NCBI GenBank assembly: GCA_017623115.1
Contig: JAGAPT010000017.1
Location: forward strand, 62,001-126,000
Direction: 5' to 3'
DNA from: Alistipes sp.
GTDB lineage: Bacteria; Bacteroidota; Bacteroidia; Bacteroidales; Rikenellaceae
DNA length: 64,000 bases
Positions within the stretch are counted from its first letter, which is position 1. Each line of letters starts with the position of its first letter. The position numbers and the translations under genes were made by a program. Of this stretch, positions 52,749 to 61,783 are shown one piece after another. The notes below the pieces were generated by a model. It saw nothing but the letters and a program-made list of their open reading frames with translations. It did not search any database and was not told where the DNA came from.

Positions 52749-53420
52749 TTATGCGTTCAGGAAACTCTCCAGAATCTTGATGTCGTCCTGCGGGTCGGCA
52801 GCATAGCCGTCGGCACCAATCTCGGCAGCAAACTCGGCCGACACAGGAGCACCTCCGACGATGAACTTCGTCTCGGGATACTTCTCATGCACCTGGTCGA
52901 TGATGGTCTTCATGTTGGTCATCGTCGTCGTCAACAGCGCCGACAGACCTACATAGGCATTCGGATGCTCATCGAGGGCAGCAATAAATTTCTCGGCCGA
53001 AGCATCCACTCCCAGATCGACAACCTCCCAGCCGGCACCCTCGACCATCATGCAGACGAGGTTCTTGCCGATGTCGTGCAGGTCGCCAAAGACCGTACCG
53101 ATGATAAACGTACCCTTACGCTGCACCTCACCCGACGAGAAATAGGGCTTGATATAGGTCAAAGCGGCATTCATCGCCTTGGCCGAGAGCAACATCTGTG
53201 GCACAAAAACCTTTCCCTCGGTGAATTTCTGCCCCACACAAGTCATGGCCGGAATCAACGCCTCGTCCATAATCTGCGACGGAGCAATACCGGCTGCAAG
53301 AGCCTGCTGAGTCAATTCCTGGGCACCATCCTCGCCACGCATCTGAGGCGGATAGGGCGACGCTGCATTGATTTTTCCGAACTCAACGCAGGTAAACAAT
53401 TTTTGCAATAATTCGTTCAT
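52749..53420 (-). CDS. corrinoid (methylcobalamin-carrier) protein, MtaC/MtbC type
   Basis: 223 residues. An N-terminal helical cap (about 1-95) is followed by the B12-binding Rossmann domain with DLHDIG (His115 as lower cobalt ligand), GLSALLTT (Ser160) and VGGAP (about 188-192), the three MetH-like motifs. It carries a methyl group on cobalt between two methyltransferases. First gene of a five-gene leftward operon with its own promoter, divergent from the GH141-like gene. Confidence 0.93.
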   Translation of the reverse strand: MNELLQKLFTCVEFGKINAASPYPPQMRGEDGAQELTQQALAAGIAPSQIMDEALIPAMTCVGQKFTEGKVFVPQMLLSAKAMNAALTYIKPYFSSGEVQRKGTFIIGTVFGDLHDIGKNLVCMMVEGAGWEVVDLGVDASAEKFIAALDEHPNAYVGLSALLTTTMTNMKTIIDQVHEKYPETKFIVGGAPVSAEFAAEIGADGYAADPQDDIKILESFLNA

Positions 53421-53460
53421 AGTTTATTTGGGTATTGTTGTTTGCTACACTAAAAACATG

Positions 53461-53492
53461 CGAATATACAAAATTTTGCAGAGTTTTTCAAA
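53461..53492 (-). promoter_or_regulatory. promoter of the corrinoid operon
   Basis: On the minus strand, TTTG (53492-53489), 20 bases, TATATTCG (53468-53461); the -7 box has one mismatch. About 40 bases before the ATG. Confidence 0.6.
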
Positions 53493-53538
53493 CATTTTTG
53501 CCGAAAGGTTATCGCATTTGATTTTTCAATCCCCTGCC

Positions 53539-53570
53539 GTTGTTTTTTCACACGCAAATCGTTATATTTG
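53539..53570 (+). promoter_or_regulatory. promoter of the GH141-like/GH31 operon
   Basis: GTTG (53539-53542), 20 bases, TATATTTG (53563-53570), 26 bases before ATG 53597. Divergent from the corrinoid operon promoter; the two -33 boxes are about 46 bases apart. Confidence 0.7.
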
Positions 53571-53596
53571 TTCGATTTTAGCCTAACCTAACCGCT

Positions 53597-55375
53597 ATGA
53601 CCCGAAAACTCGCCCTCTTACTCCTGTTCGTGGCCGCACCATTGGTGGTATCGGCAGGAACGATTTATGTGTCGCCCAAGGGCAATGACCAGGCTGATGG
53701 TTCGCAACAAAGTCCGCTCCGCACGCCTCACGCAGCCTTGAAAATGGCGCGCGAATGGCGTCGTATCGGTGACCCTCGTATCGAGGGGGGCATTGAGATT
53801 CGTTTTCAGGAGGGCATCTACACGCTCGACCGTCCGCTCTACATCCGACCCGAAGACAGCGGAACGGCCGATTCGCCAACCACGCTGCGTGCCGAAGAGG
53901 GACAAGAGGTTGTCTTCAGCGGAGGCACTCCGCTGGCTTCGTTCCGCCGCGCAGACGGCTATTGGGTTGCCGAGGCACCCAGGATACATGGGCGGCCACT
54001 CCTCGTGCGCGAGTTATGGGGTGGCACGCTGCGCCGAGCCACGCAATTCGGAGCCGAAGAGATGGCCCGCATGATTGCCTTTGACCCTGCGACCGAAAGC
54101 ATCACCATTCCCCGCCCCGCCATCGAGGGGTTAGAACAGGCCGAGGGGCTCGAAATGTTGGTGCATCAACGCTGGGCGGTGGCCATTCTGCGCATCAAAG
54201 CCATCCGTTACGAGGGGGAGCAAGCCGTCGTCACGTTCCTCAACCCGGAGAGCTATTTGGAGTTTGCCCACCCGTGGCCCCAACCGGTCATTGACGGCGA
54301 GCGTGGCAACTCCTCCTTCATGCTCATGAACGCCAAAGCACTCCTCGATGAAAATGACGAGTGGTGGCAGGACTATGCTACAGGGCGCATCTATACGCTT
54401 CGTAAACCTCGGACAACCATCTATGCGCCCCATCTGGAGCGATTGATGACTATCGAGGGAGCCCGACAGAAAGCCGTACAGCATCTTCGGTTCGAAGGCA
54501 TTCGCTTTGCCCATACGGCCTGGAATCGACCCATGGAGCAAGGTCATGTTACCTTGCAGGGCGGCTTCGCCTTTATCGACGGCTATAAACTCTACGAGAA
54601 GGAGGGCTTTGCGTGGGATCCCAACCTCGAAAATCAGGCCTGGCTCGAACGCCCCGAGGCGGCTATCTCGGTGCGCAATGCCTCGCACATCACCTTCGAG
54701 GGGTGTTCGTTCCACGAATTGGGGGCAACGGGTCTCGATTTGGTCTCCAACGTACACCACACCTCGGTACGCGGTTGTACGTTCCAGCGTATTGGCGGCA
54801 CAGCGTTGTTGGCCGGCTCATTCGGGGAGGGAGCAACCGAAGTTCACATTCCGTTCGATCGAATTGGCGACCCAACGGATTTCTGTTCTCACCTGCACAT
54901 CGAGGCCAATCGTATCTACGACGTTACCTGCACCGATTGGGGTGCGGTGGCCATCGGATGTGGCTATGTTCGTGACACGGAGATTGTCGACAACCACATC
55001 AATAAGGTCAACTATTCGGGTATCTGCGTCGGCTGGGGATGGACCAAGCACGACACGGGCATGCACCGCAACCGCATTGCCCGCAATCGGGTCGAGAACT
55101 ACGCCCGTCAACTCTATGATGCCGGTGGCATCTACACCCTCTCGAATCAGCCCGGTTCGGTCATCGAGCAAAACATCGTTTCGAAGCCCTACCCGGCACC
55201 TTATGCCACCAACCATCGCGGATTCTGCATCTACCTCGATGCGGCTACCGACGGCTACACGATTCGCAACAATTGGTTGGAGGTCGAAGCGTCCATCGGC
55301 TTCAACAACCCCGGACCGGCCGTGCGCTTCGAGGGTACAAATGGACCGGAAACGCCACTTCCGCAACAGCAATAA
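53597..55375 (+). CDS. right-handed beta-helix glycosidase (GH141-like), secreted
   Basis: 592 residues with signal peptide MTRKLALLLLFVAAPLVVSA. The start IYVSPKGNDQADGS and the later blocks HVTLQGGFAFIDGYKL, FEGCSFHELGATGLDL, VNYSGICVGWGWT and DAGGIYTLSNQPGSVIEQN match the parallel beta-helix proteins grouped with GH141. Characterised GH141 members act on fucose in rhamnogalacturonan II or on xylan. GH141 is my best assignment, but related beta-helix families share these motifs. First gene of the rightward operon, 29 bases before GH31. Confidence 0.75.
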   Translation: MTRKLALLLLFVAAPLVVSAGTIYVSPKGNDQADGSQQSPLRTPHAALKMAREWRRIGDPRIEGGIEIRFQEGIYTLDRPLYIRPEDSGTADSPTTLRAEEGQEVVFSGGTPLASFRRADGYWVAEAPRIHGRPLLVRELWGGTLRRATQFGAEEMARMIAFDPATESITIPRPAIEGLEQAEGLEMLVHQRWAVAILRIKAIRYEGEQAVVTFLNPESYLEFAHPWPQPVIDGERGNSSFMLMNAKALLDENDEWWQDYATGRIYTLRKPRTTIYAPHLERLMTIEGARQKAVQHLRFEGIRFAHTAWNRPMEQGHVTLQGGFAFIDGYKLYEKEGFAWDPNLENQAWLERPEAAISVRNASHITFEGCSFHELGATGLDLVSNVHHTSVRGCTFQRIGGTALLAGSFGEGATEVHIPFDRIGDPTDFCSHLHIEANRIYDVTCTDWGAVAIGCGYVRDTEIVDNHINKVNYSGICVGWGWTKHDTGMHRNRIARNRVENYARQLYDAGGIYTLSNQPGSVIEQNIVSKPYPAPYATNHRGFCIYLDAATDGYTIRNNWLEVEASIGFNNPGPAVRFEGTNGPETPLPQQQ

Positions 55376-55404
55376 CAAAAGAACTTAATTACCTATATAC
55401 ACAC

Positions 55405-57660
55405 GTGAAACAGACTAATTATCATCTTTTCGATTTCCTCGACTTCGATCCCGATTTACAGGTAAACGAGTCGTTGTGGAAAGCCTATAAACCCACGGCC
55501 GTCGAGGTGGTGGAGGGTGAGATTCACATCACCGTTCCCTTCCAGAAACAGCAGTTGGCAGCCGACATGGCGGCCGATACGACCACAGCTCCGGTCAACC
55601 ATACGTTGCGCCTGCGCGCCTATGGCGATCAAATCCTGCGCCTGCAGCTCTCGGCCGAGGATATCGCCCCTCGTGAAACCTCCGAGATGCTCGATATCGC
55701 TCCTACGTTGCAGCGTGAGCCCCTGACGGCAAACCTGCTCGACAACGTATGGCAGTTCCACGACACGAAGGGCGTGTTGCGTGGCGAGTTGAATCTCCGC
55801 GAGGCCGAAATCGACTTTTGGAGCGACCTGCAACCGGCCCCCCAATCGACCATCGACCTGACGCTCTATCCCGATGGAAAACATTCGAAGCCGGTGCGTC
55901 TGTCGGCCTATGATCACTTCTCGCCCCCGCGTTACGATGCCCTTCCGTTAGCCTACTGCGAGAAGGAGGGCAAACCCGAACGGGCTACACTCTCGTTCGA
56001 GTGCAAGGCTGACGAGTGCTTTGTCGGCACGGGTGAGCGTTTCACGAAGATGGACCTCGCCGGCCACACCTTCCAACTCAAGAATCAGGATGGGCAGGGC
56101 GTCAACAACCGCCGTGCCTACAAGAATATTCCGTTCTACCTCTCGAGCCGCATGTATGGTGTCTTCTACCACACCAGCGACTACTGCAAACTCTCGCTGG
56201 CCGACCATTCGACCCGTTCGGTGCAGTTCCTGGCCGATGGTGCCGAGGTCGATGCCTTCCTCATCGGCGGTGCCACCCCCGAGCGTATCCTCTACAACTA
56301 CCGCTCGCTGACCGGCTTCCCGACCCTGCCTCCGCTGTGGAGTTTCGGTATCTGGATGAGCCGCATGACCTATTTCAGTGCCGATGAGGTAGAGGATATT
56401 TGCGCCCGTCTGCGTCGGGAGCACTATCCCTGCGATGTCATTCACCTCGACACGGGTTGGTTCCGCACCGACTGGCTCTGCGAATGGAAATTCAACCCCG
56501 AGCGTTTCCCCGATCCGAAGGGATTCCTCACCCGTTTGAAAGATGATGGTTACCGTGTATCGCTCTGGCAGCTGCCCTATGTAGCGCAGGGTGCTGAGCA
56601 GATTGACGAGGCGAAAGCCAACCGCTATATCGCCCCGCTGACCAAGGAGCAGGAGCGCAGCGAGGGGTCGAATTTCTCGACACTGGACTATGCCGGCACC
56701 ATCGACTTTACCTATCCGAAGGCTACGGAGTGGTACAAGGGTTTGCTGAAGGAGTTGCTCGATATGGGCGTGGTCTGCATCAAGACCGACTTTGGCGAAA
56801 ATATCCACATGGATGCCGATTACTACGGCATGAAGCCCGAACAACTCAACAACCTCTATGCGTTACTCTACCAAAAAGCCGCTTACGAGATTACGAAGGA
56901 GGTAACGGGCGACGGCATCGTCTGGGCGCGTGCAGCCTGGGCCGGATGCCAGCGTTATCCGCTCCATTGGGGTGGCGACTCGGCCTCGACATGGGACGGC
57001 ATGGCCGGCTCGATTAAGGGAGGTCTGCACTTCGGCTTGTCGGGATTCGGCTTCTGGAGCCACGATGTACCGGGGTTCCATTCGCTGCCCAACTTCATGA
57101 ACTCGCCGCTCGACGAGAAGGTCTATGTACGCTGGTCGCAGTTCGGTGTCTTTACCTCGCACATGCGCTACCACGGCTCGTTCAAGCGTGAGCCTTGGCA
57201 CTACCCCGCCATCGCCCCCATCGTGAAGCGTTGGTGGAAATTGCGCTATCGCCTGATGCCCTACATCATGGAGGAGGCCAAGGTGGCTACCGAAACGGGC
57301 TATCCGATGTTACGAGCCCTGATGATGCACCACCCCGAAGACCGCACCGTATGGCACATCGACGACGAGTATTACTTCGGCTCGCAGTTCCTCGTTGCCC
57401 CCGTGATGAACGACGAGGGGGTGCGCGATATCTATCTACCCGAGGGTCAATGGGTCGATTTCTTCACGGGCGAACGCCATGCGGGAGGTCGCTGGTTACG
57501 CGATGTCGAAGTACCGCTTGAGCGCATGCCCGTCTTTGTACGCGAGGGGGCACAAATCGCTCTCTACCCTGATGAGGAGGTCGAGTGCACCGACCAGATG
57601 GATCTTGCGAAGGCCGAAATCCTCACCATCGACAACACATTCCACGGATTTAAGTTCTAA
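55405..57660 (+). CDS. GH31 alpha-xylosidase
   Basis: 751 residues from GTG 55405; the open frame from 55273 runs back into the preceding gene. No signal peptide, so probably cytoplasmic. The nucleophile motif is KTDFGEN (Asp462), the form typical of YicI-type alpha-xylosidases rather than alpha-glucosidases. FGIWMSRMTYFSADEV and WGGDSAS are further GH31 marks. It would release alpha-linked xylose from an imported oligosaccharide. It lies 7 bases before the UroD-like gene. Confidence 0.93.
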   Translation: MKQTNYHLFDFLDFDPDLQVNESLWKAYKPTAVEVVEGEIHITVPFQKQQLAADMAADTTTAPVNHTLRLRAYGDQILRLQLSAEDIAPRETSEMLDIAPTLQREPLTANLLDNVWQFHDTKGVLRGELNLREAEIDFWSDLQPAPQSTIDLTLYPDGKHSKPVRLSAYDHFSPPRYDALPLAYCEKEGKPERATLSFECKADECFVGTGERFTKMDLAGHTFQLKNQDGQGVNNRRAYKNIPFYLSSRMYGVFYHTSDYCKLSLADHSTRSVQFLADGAEVDAFLIGGATPERILYNYRSLTGFPTLPPLWSFGIWMSRMTYFSADEVEDICARLRREHYPCDVIHLDTGWFRTDWLCEWKFNPERFPDPKGFLTRLKDDGYRVSLWQLPYVAQGAEQIDEAKANRYIAPLTKEQERSEGSNFSTLDYAGTIDFTYPKATEWYKGLLKELLDMGVVCIKTDFGENIHMDADYYGMKPEQLNNLYALLYQKAAYEITKEVTGDGIVWARAAWAGCQRYPLHWGGDSASTWDGMAGSIKGGLHFGLSGFGFWSHDVPGFHSLPNFMNSPLDEKVYVRWSQFGVFTSHMRYHGSFKREPWHYPAIAPIVKRWWKLRYRLMPYIMEEAKVATETGYPMLRALMMHHPEDRTVWHIDDEYYFGSQFLVAPVMNDEGVRDIYLPEGQWVDFFTGERHAGGRWLRDVEVPLERMPVFVREGAQIALYPDEEVECTDQMDLAKAEILTIDNTFHGFKF

Positions 57661-57667
57661 CCACGCT

Positions 57668-58732
57668 ATGAAAACTTGGAAAACAAATTGGGAGGAGTCG
57701 AAGCAGCACTACCTCGATTGGTGGCAACACAAAGGGTGCGTCGTCACGATGTGGGAGCATTTCCAGCAGGGGGTAACCCCGCATGCGCCGATTGCGGCAC
57801 CTGCGCCCGCTGCGGATTGGAACCAGCGTTGGTTTGACCCCGCATGGCGTTCAGCCGAACTCGACCACTATGTGGCTCATAGTTCGCTCAAAGCCGATAT
57901 GATTCCCGTGGCCAACACCCAGCTCGGGCCGGGCTCATTGGCGGCCATTCTGGGCGGTCGTCTCGAGGGAGGCCCCGACACGATCTGGATTCATCCGGCC
58001 GATGCGGTCGGTGAGGAGATTCGCTTCGACCCCGAGAACGAGGCTTACAAACTCCACAAGGCTCTGCTCAAAGCCTGCAAAGAGCGTGCGCAAGGCAACT
58101 ATTATGTCGGCATGCCCGACCTGATGGAGGGCCTCGACGTGCTGGCTGCCATTCGTGGCACGGACAACGTACTGCTCGACACGATGATTAACCCCGAGTT
58201 GCTTGATGCGCAATTGCAGCAGGTAAACGACATCTACTTCAAGGTCTACGACGAGTTGTACGACATCGTGCGCGAGGATGACGGCATGGCCTTCTGTTAC
58301 TTCTCGATTTGGGGACCGGGCCGTGTCAGCAAACTGCAGAGCGACATCTCCATCATGATTTCGGAGGAGGATTATCGTCGCTTCGTACAGCCCTACATCC
58401 GTCAGCAGTGCCAAAAATTGGATTACACGCTCTACCACCTCGATGGCGTGGGTGCCATTCGACACCTCGATGCCCTGCTCGAGATTGAGGAGCTCGACGC
58501 CATCCAATGGACCCCCGGTGTGGGTGAGCCGCAGGGGGGCGACAAGAAGTGGTACGACCTCTATCGTCGCATCAAGGCCGGCGGGAAATCGATTGAAGCC
58601 AACTGGATTACCCTCGACGAGCTGGAGCCCCTGCTGGACAATGTCGGTGCCGAGGGTATGCTCCTCTCGATGGATTTCCACCACGAAGCGGAGGTCGATA
58701 AGGCACTAAAGATTGTTGAACGCTATCGCTAA
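57668..58732 (+). CDS. UroD/MtaA-superfamily protein in a sugar operon (putative methyltransferase)
   Basis: 354 residues from ATG 57668. Conserved blocks are FSIWGPGRVSKLQSDIS, ISEEDYRRFVQPYI, LYHLDGVGAIRHLDALL (near 255-270) and IQWTPGVGEP. The YHLDG block aligns with the HxDG of UroD-like methyltransferases. The HxC...C zinc set of MtaA is not present, so the metal ligands, if any, differ. It is not a haem-synthesis UroD. Its place between alpha-xylosidase (7 bases) and symporter (39 bases) indicates a sugar-related substrate. Activity is unproven. Confidence 0.75.
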   Translation: MKTWKTNWEESKQHYLDWWQHKGCVVTMWEHFQQGVTPHAPIAAPAPAADWNQRWFDPAWRSAELDHYVAHSSLKADMIPVANTQLGPGSLAAILGGRLEGGPDTIWIHPADAVGEEIRFDPENEAYKLHKALLKACKERAQGNYYVGMPDLMEGLDVLAAIRGTDNVLLDTMINPELLDAQLQQVNDIYFKVYDELYDIVREDDGMAFCYFSIWGPGRVSKLQSDISIMISEEDYRRFVQPYIRQQCQKLDYTLYHLDGVGAIRHLDALLEIEELDAIQWTPGVGEPQGGDKKWYDLYRRIKAGGKSIEANWITLDELEPLLDNVGAEGMLLSMDFHHEAEVDKALKIVERYR

Positions 58733-58771
58733 CTAAACTACCAACCTGGACTCACAACCTAACCAACACCT

Positions 58772-60355
58772 ATGCTACACCTTTTACAAATCAGTTCCGA
58801 GCAATTACACCTGCTCGACTGGTCGATTTTGGTCGGCTACTTCATCGTGCTGCTGGCCATCGGCGTCTGGGCCAGCACAAAACGCCAGAAGGGAAGTTCG
58901 CTCTTCTTGGCCGAGAACTCGTTGCGCTGGCATCACATCGGTTTCTCGATGTGGGGCACGAACGTAGGCCCCTCGATGCTCATCGCATCGGCATCAGCCG
59001 GTTTTACGACCGGTATCGTATCGGGTAACTTCGCCTGGTATGCCTTCATCTTCATCTGCCTGCTGGCCTTTGTCTTTGCCCCACGCTATCTGGGAGCCAA
59101 GGTCTCGACCCTGCCCGAATTTATGGGTAAACGCTTCGGACAATCGACCCGCAACATCCTGGCGTGGTACACGATGGTGACGATTCTCATCTCGTGGCTG
59201 GCCCTCACGCTCTTTGCCGGCGGCGTGCTGATTCGTCAGGTCTTCGATGTTCCGATGTGGCAATCGGCCCTCATCCTGCTGGCTATCTCGGCCTTCTTCA
59301 CGATGCTGGGAGGATTGAAGGCTGTGGCCTACACGAATGTCTACCAGATGTTGCTTCTGATTTTCGTCTCGGCCACCATCGTCATCGTCGGTCTCTACAA
59401 GGTTGGCGGTGTAGATGGGCTCATTGCCGCTACGCCCGAAGATTATTGGGTGCTCTTCCGCCCCAATTCGGATGTCGATTTCCCCTGGTTGCCGATTATC
59501 TTGGGCTACCCGATTTCGGGTGTCTGGTTCTGGTGTACCGACCAATCGATGGTGCAACCTGTCTTGGCAGCTCGCAGTCTGAAAGAGGGACAACTCGGCA
59601 CAAACTTCACGGGGTGGCTCAAAATCCTTGATGTACCCCTCTACATCCTGCCCGGTATCATCTGCTTTGCCCTCTACCCCACGTTGGCAAATCCCGACGA
59701 GGCCTATATGACGATGGTCAAGAACCTCTTCCCGATTGGTATGGTCGGATTGGTATTGGCCGTACTGACTGCAGCCCTTGTCAGCACCATCGGCTCGGCA
59801 CTCAATGCCTTGAGTACGGTCTTCACGATGGACATCTATGTCAAGAAGTTTAACCCCAAGGCCTCGAACCGCGAGATTATCCGCATGGGGCAACTCGTTA
59901 CGGTAGTCGGTGCCATCATCTCGGTATTGATTTGCATCGCCATCGACTCAATCAAGGGGCTCAATCTTTTCAATGTCTTCCAGTCGGTTTTGGGCTTCAT
60001 CGCACCCCCGATGACCGCCGTCTTCCTCATGGGTGTCTTCTGGAAACGTGCCACGAAGCGTGCTGCCAACCTGGCCCTGACGCTCGGAACGCTCATCAGC
60101 ATCGGCACGGGTGTCATGTACCTCTGGGCATGGCCCGAGGGGTTGGCCAAGCCGCACTTCATGCTGCTCTCGTTCTACCTCTGCGTATTTATCCTCATAG
60201 CCATGACACTCATCTCGCTCTTCGACCACTCAAAGCCCGAGAGCGGCACAACAACCTTCGACAAGGTGGAGCGTGCACATACCGGTCGTATGGTAGCCGG
60301 TCTGTGGATTGCCCTGATTGTGGTCATGGTAGGCCTTTATATCTTCTTTAACTAA
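58772..60355 (+). CDS. sodium:solute symporter (SSS family), sugar type
   Basis: 527 residues with about 14 membrane segments. Family marks: SLRWHHIGFSMWGTNVGPS, SWLALTLFAGGVLI, YTNVYQMLLLIFVSA and GSALNALSTVFTMD. It is related to SGLT/YidK-type sugar transporters and would import a mono- or oligosaccharide with Na+. It follows the UroD-like gene and precedes GH105 (22 bases), so it probably delivers the substrate for GH31 and the UroD-like protein. Confidence 0.92.
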   Translation: MLHLLQISSEQLHLLDWSILVGYFIVLLAIGVWASTKRQKGSSLFLAENSLRWHHIGFSMWGTNVGPSMLIASASAGFTTGIVSGNFAWYAFIFICLLAFVFAPRYLGAKVSTLPEFMGKRFGQSTRNILAWYTMVTILISWLALTLFAGGVLIRQVFDVPMWQSALILLAISAFFTMLGGLKAVAYTNVYQMLLLIFVSATIVIVGLYKVGGVDGLIAATPEDYWVLFRPNSDVDFPWLPIILGYPISGVWFWCTDQSMVQPVLAARSLKEGQLGTNFTGWLKILDVPLYILPGIICFALYPTLANPDEAYMTMVKNLFPIGMVGLVLAVLTAALVSTIGSALNALSTVFTMDIYVKKFNPKASNREIIRMGQLVTVVGAIISVLICIAIDSIKGLNLFNVFQSVLGFIAPPMTAVFLMGVFWKRATKRAANLALTLGTLISIGTGVMYLWAWPEGLAKPHFMLLSFYLCVFILIAMTLISLFDHSKPESGTTTFDKVERAHTGRMVAGLWIALIVVMVGLYIFFN

Positions 60356-60377
60356 CCCTCGAAAATCTAACGAAACA

Positions 60378-61730
60378 ATGAAACGATTGACACTTACCAC
60401 CCTGCTGGCTGCTTTGGCATTGACCGCCTGCACAACACAGCCTGCCGAGCAACCGCTCTCCCAACAGATGGTCGAGGCGCACGGTCTCGGCGATTTCTAC
60501 TGCAACCGCCATTACCAAACACAACTGTCTGAAACCGGCTGGGACTATGTATCGGGCTTGGTAGCAGGCGCTGTACTCAAAACATGGGTACTCTATCCCG
60601 AGCAGCAGGCCTACTACGATGCCGTCAAGGCCTTTGCCGACTTCAGCCTCAACGAGGATGGCACCTTCATCAAAACCCTCAAAGGGGGCAATGCTCTGCG
60701 TCCGAGTAACATCGACGACCTGGCTGCCGGCAACATCTATTTTGCCCTCTACCGTGAGGAGCTGCGCAAGGGAAATACCACCGATGCCGAGCGTTATCGT
60801 GCCGCTGCCACGATGATTCGCAACAAACTCAAATATGACCACAGCCGTATTCCCGAGGGGATGCCCGGAGCCGGTGGCTTCTACCACAAGGCGGTCTATC
60901 CGAATCAGATGTGGCTCGATGGTCTCTACATGGGCTCGCCCGTCTACGCCATGTGGCAAGCCGCGTTTGGCGCGGAAAACGAGGCCGAGAATCTGGAAAG
61001 CTGGAACGACATCGCCCACCAATTCAAGACCATTCATCAATACACCTACGATGCCGAGAAGCAACTCAACTACCACGCTTGGTCGGCCGAGCCGGAGAAC
61101 GCCGACTCGTTCTGGGCACGTCGTGAAGAGCCTTTCAAAGGGTGCAGTCCCGAGTTCTGGGCACGAGGCATGGGCTGGTACTTTGCCGCCTTGGTCGATG
61201 TGCTGGAGGTAATGCCCAAGGAGCATGCCGACTACGCTGCGATGGTTGCTATCTACAACGAGGTGGCTGCCGGTCTGGCTCGTTGGCAGGATAAGGAGTC
61301 GGGCGTATGGTATCAGTTGTTGCAGTATGGTGCCGATGTAACGGCTGACGGTATCGGCGACACGGTACAAGGCCAGGTGTACAATGTCGGCACGCAGCCG
61401 AACTACCTGGAGGCTTCGGCATCGTGTATCTTCACCTACGCCTACCTGAAAGGTCTGCGTTTAGGCCTGCTAGATGAGGCAACCTATGCCCCCATAGCCG
61501 AGAAGGCCTATCAAGGTATTCTCGACACCTTCATCACCGAGCAGGAGGGTAAGATGGCCATTGTGCAGACCTGCGCCTCGGCCGGTTTGGGCCCCGCCAA
61601 GAACCTCTCACGCACAGGTACCATCAACTACTACCTGGCCGGCAAAGATGTCGGCATCACGCAAAATGAGGGCAAAGCCGTCGGCACCTTCATCCTCGCC
61701 TCGCTCGAATACGAGATGCGCAAGATGTAA
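60378..61730 (+). CDS. GH105 family unsaturated uronyl hydrolase, lipoprotein
   Basis: 450 residues; lipoprotein signal MKRLTLTTLLAALALTAC. Barrel marks are GWDYVSGLVAGAVLKTW, QMWLDGLYMGSPVYAMW and WARGMGWYFAALVDVL. It would remove an unsaturated uronate from a lyase product. The divergence from the paralog at 26904 suggests a different substrate, fitting the alpha-xylosidase and GH141-like partners. Last gene of the operon, ending at a bidirectional terminator. Confidence 0.9.
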   Translation: MKRLTLTTLLAALALTACTTQPAEQPLSQQMVEAHGLGDFYCNRHYQTQLSETGWDYVSGLVAGAVLKTWVLYPEQQAYYDAVKAFADFSLNEDGTFIKTLKGGNALRPSNIDDLAAGNIYFALYREELRKGNTTDAERYRAAATMIRNKLKYDHSRIPEGMPGAGGFYHKAVYPNQMWLDGLYMGSPVYAMWQAAFGAENEAENLESWNDIAHQFKTIHQYTYDAEKQLNYHAWSAEPENADSFWARREEPFKGCSPEFWARGMGWYFAALVDVLEVMPKEHADYAAMVAIYNEVAAGLARWQDKESGVWYQLLQYGADVTADGIGDTVQGQVYNVGTQPNYLEASASCIFTYAYLKGLRLGLLDEATYAPIAEKAYQGILDTFITEQEGKMAIVQTCASAGLGPAKNLSRTGTINYYLAGKDVGITQNEGKAVGTFILASLEYEMRKM

Positions 61731-61750
61731 CAAATACCATACGATTACGA

Positions 61751-61783
61751 ACAAAGAAGCAGCCTTCGGGGCTGCTTCTTTGT
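61751..61783. terminator. bidirectional terminator
   Basis: A 14-bp stem (61751-61764 with 61770-61783) with loop TTCGG. On both strands it ends in a TTCTTTGT run. It overlaps the stop codon of the ligase gene. Confidence 0.88.

Noticed and set aside
53421..53596. Cobalamin riboswitch before the corrinoid operon
   Set aside because: The gap is 176 bases shared by two divergent promoters and leaves a leader of only about 35 bases, too short for a B12 riboswitch. No B12-box-like sequence was seen.
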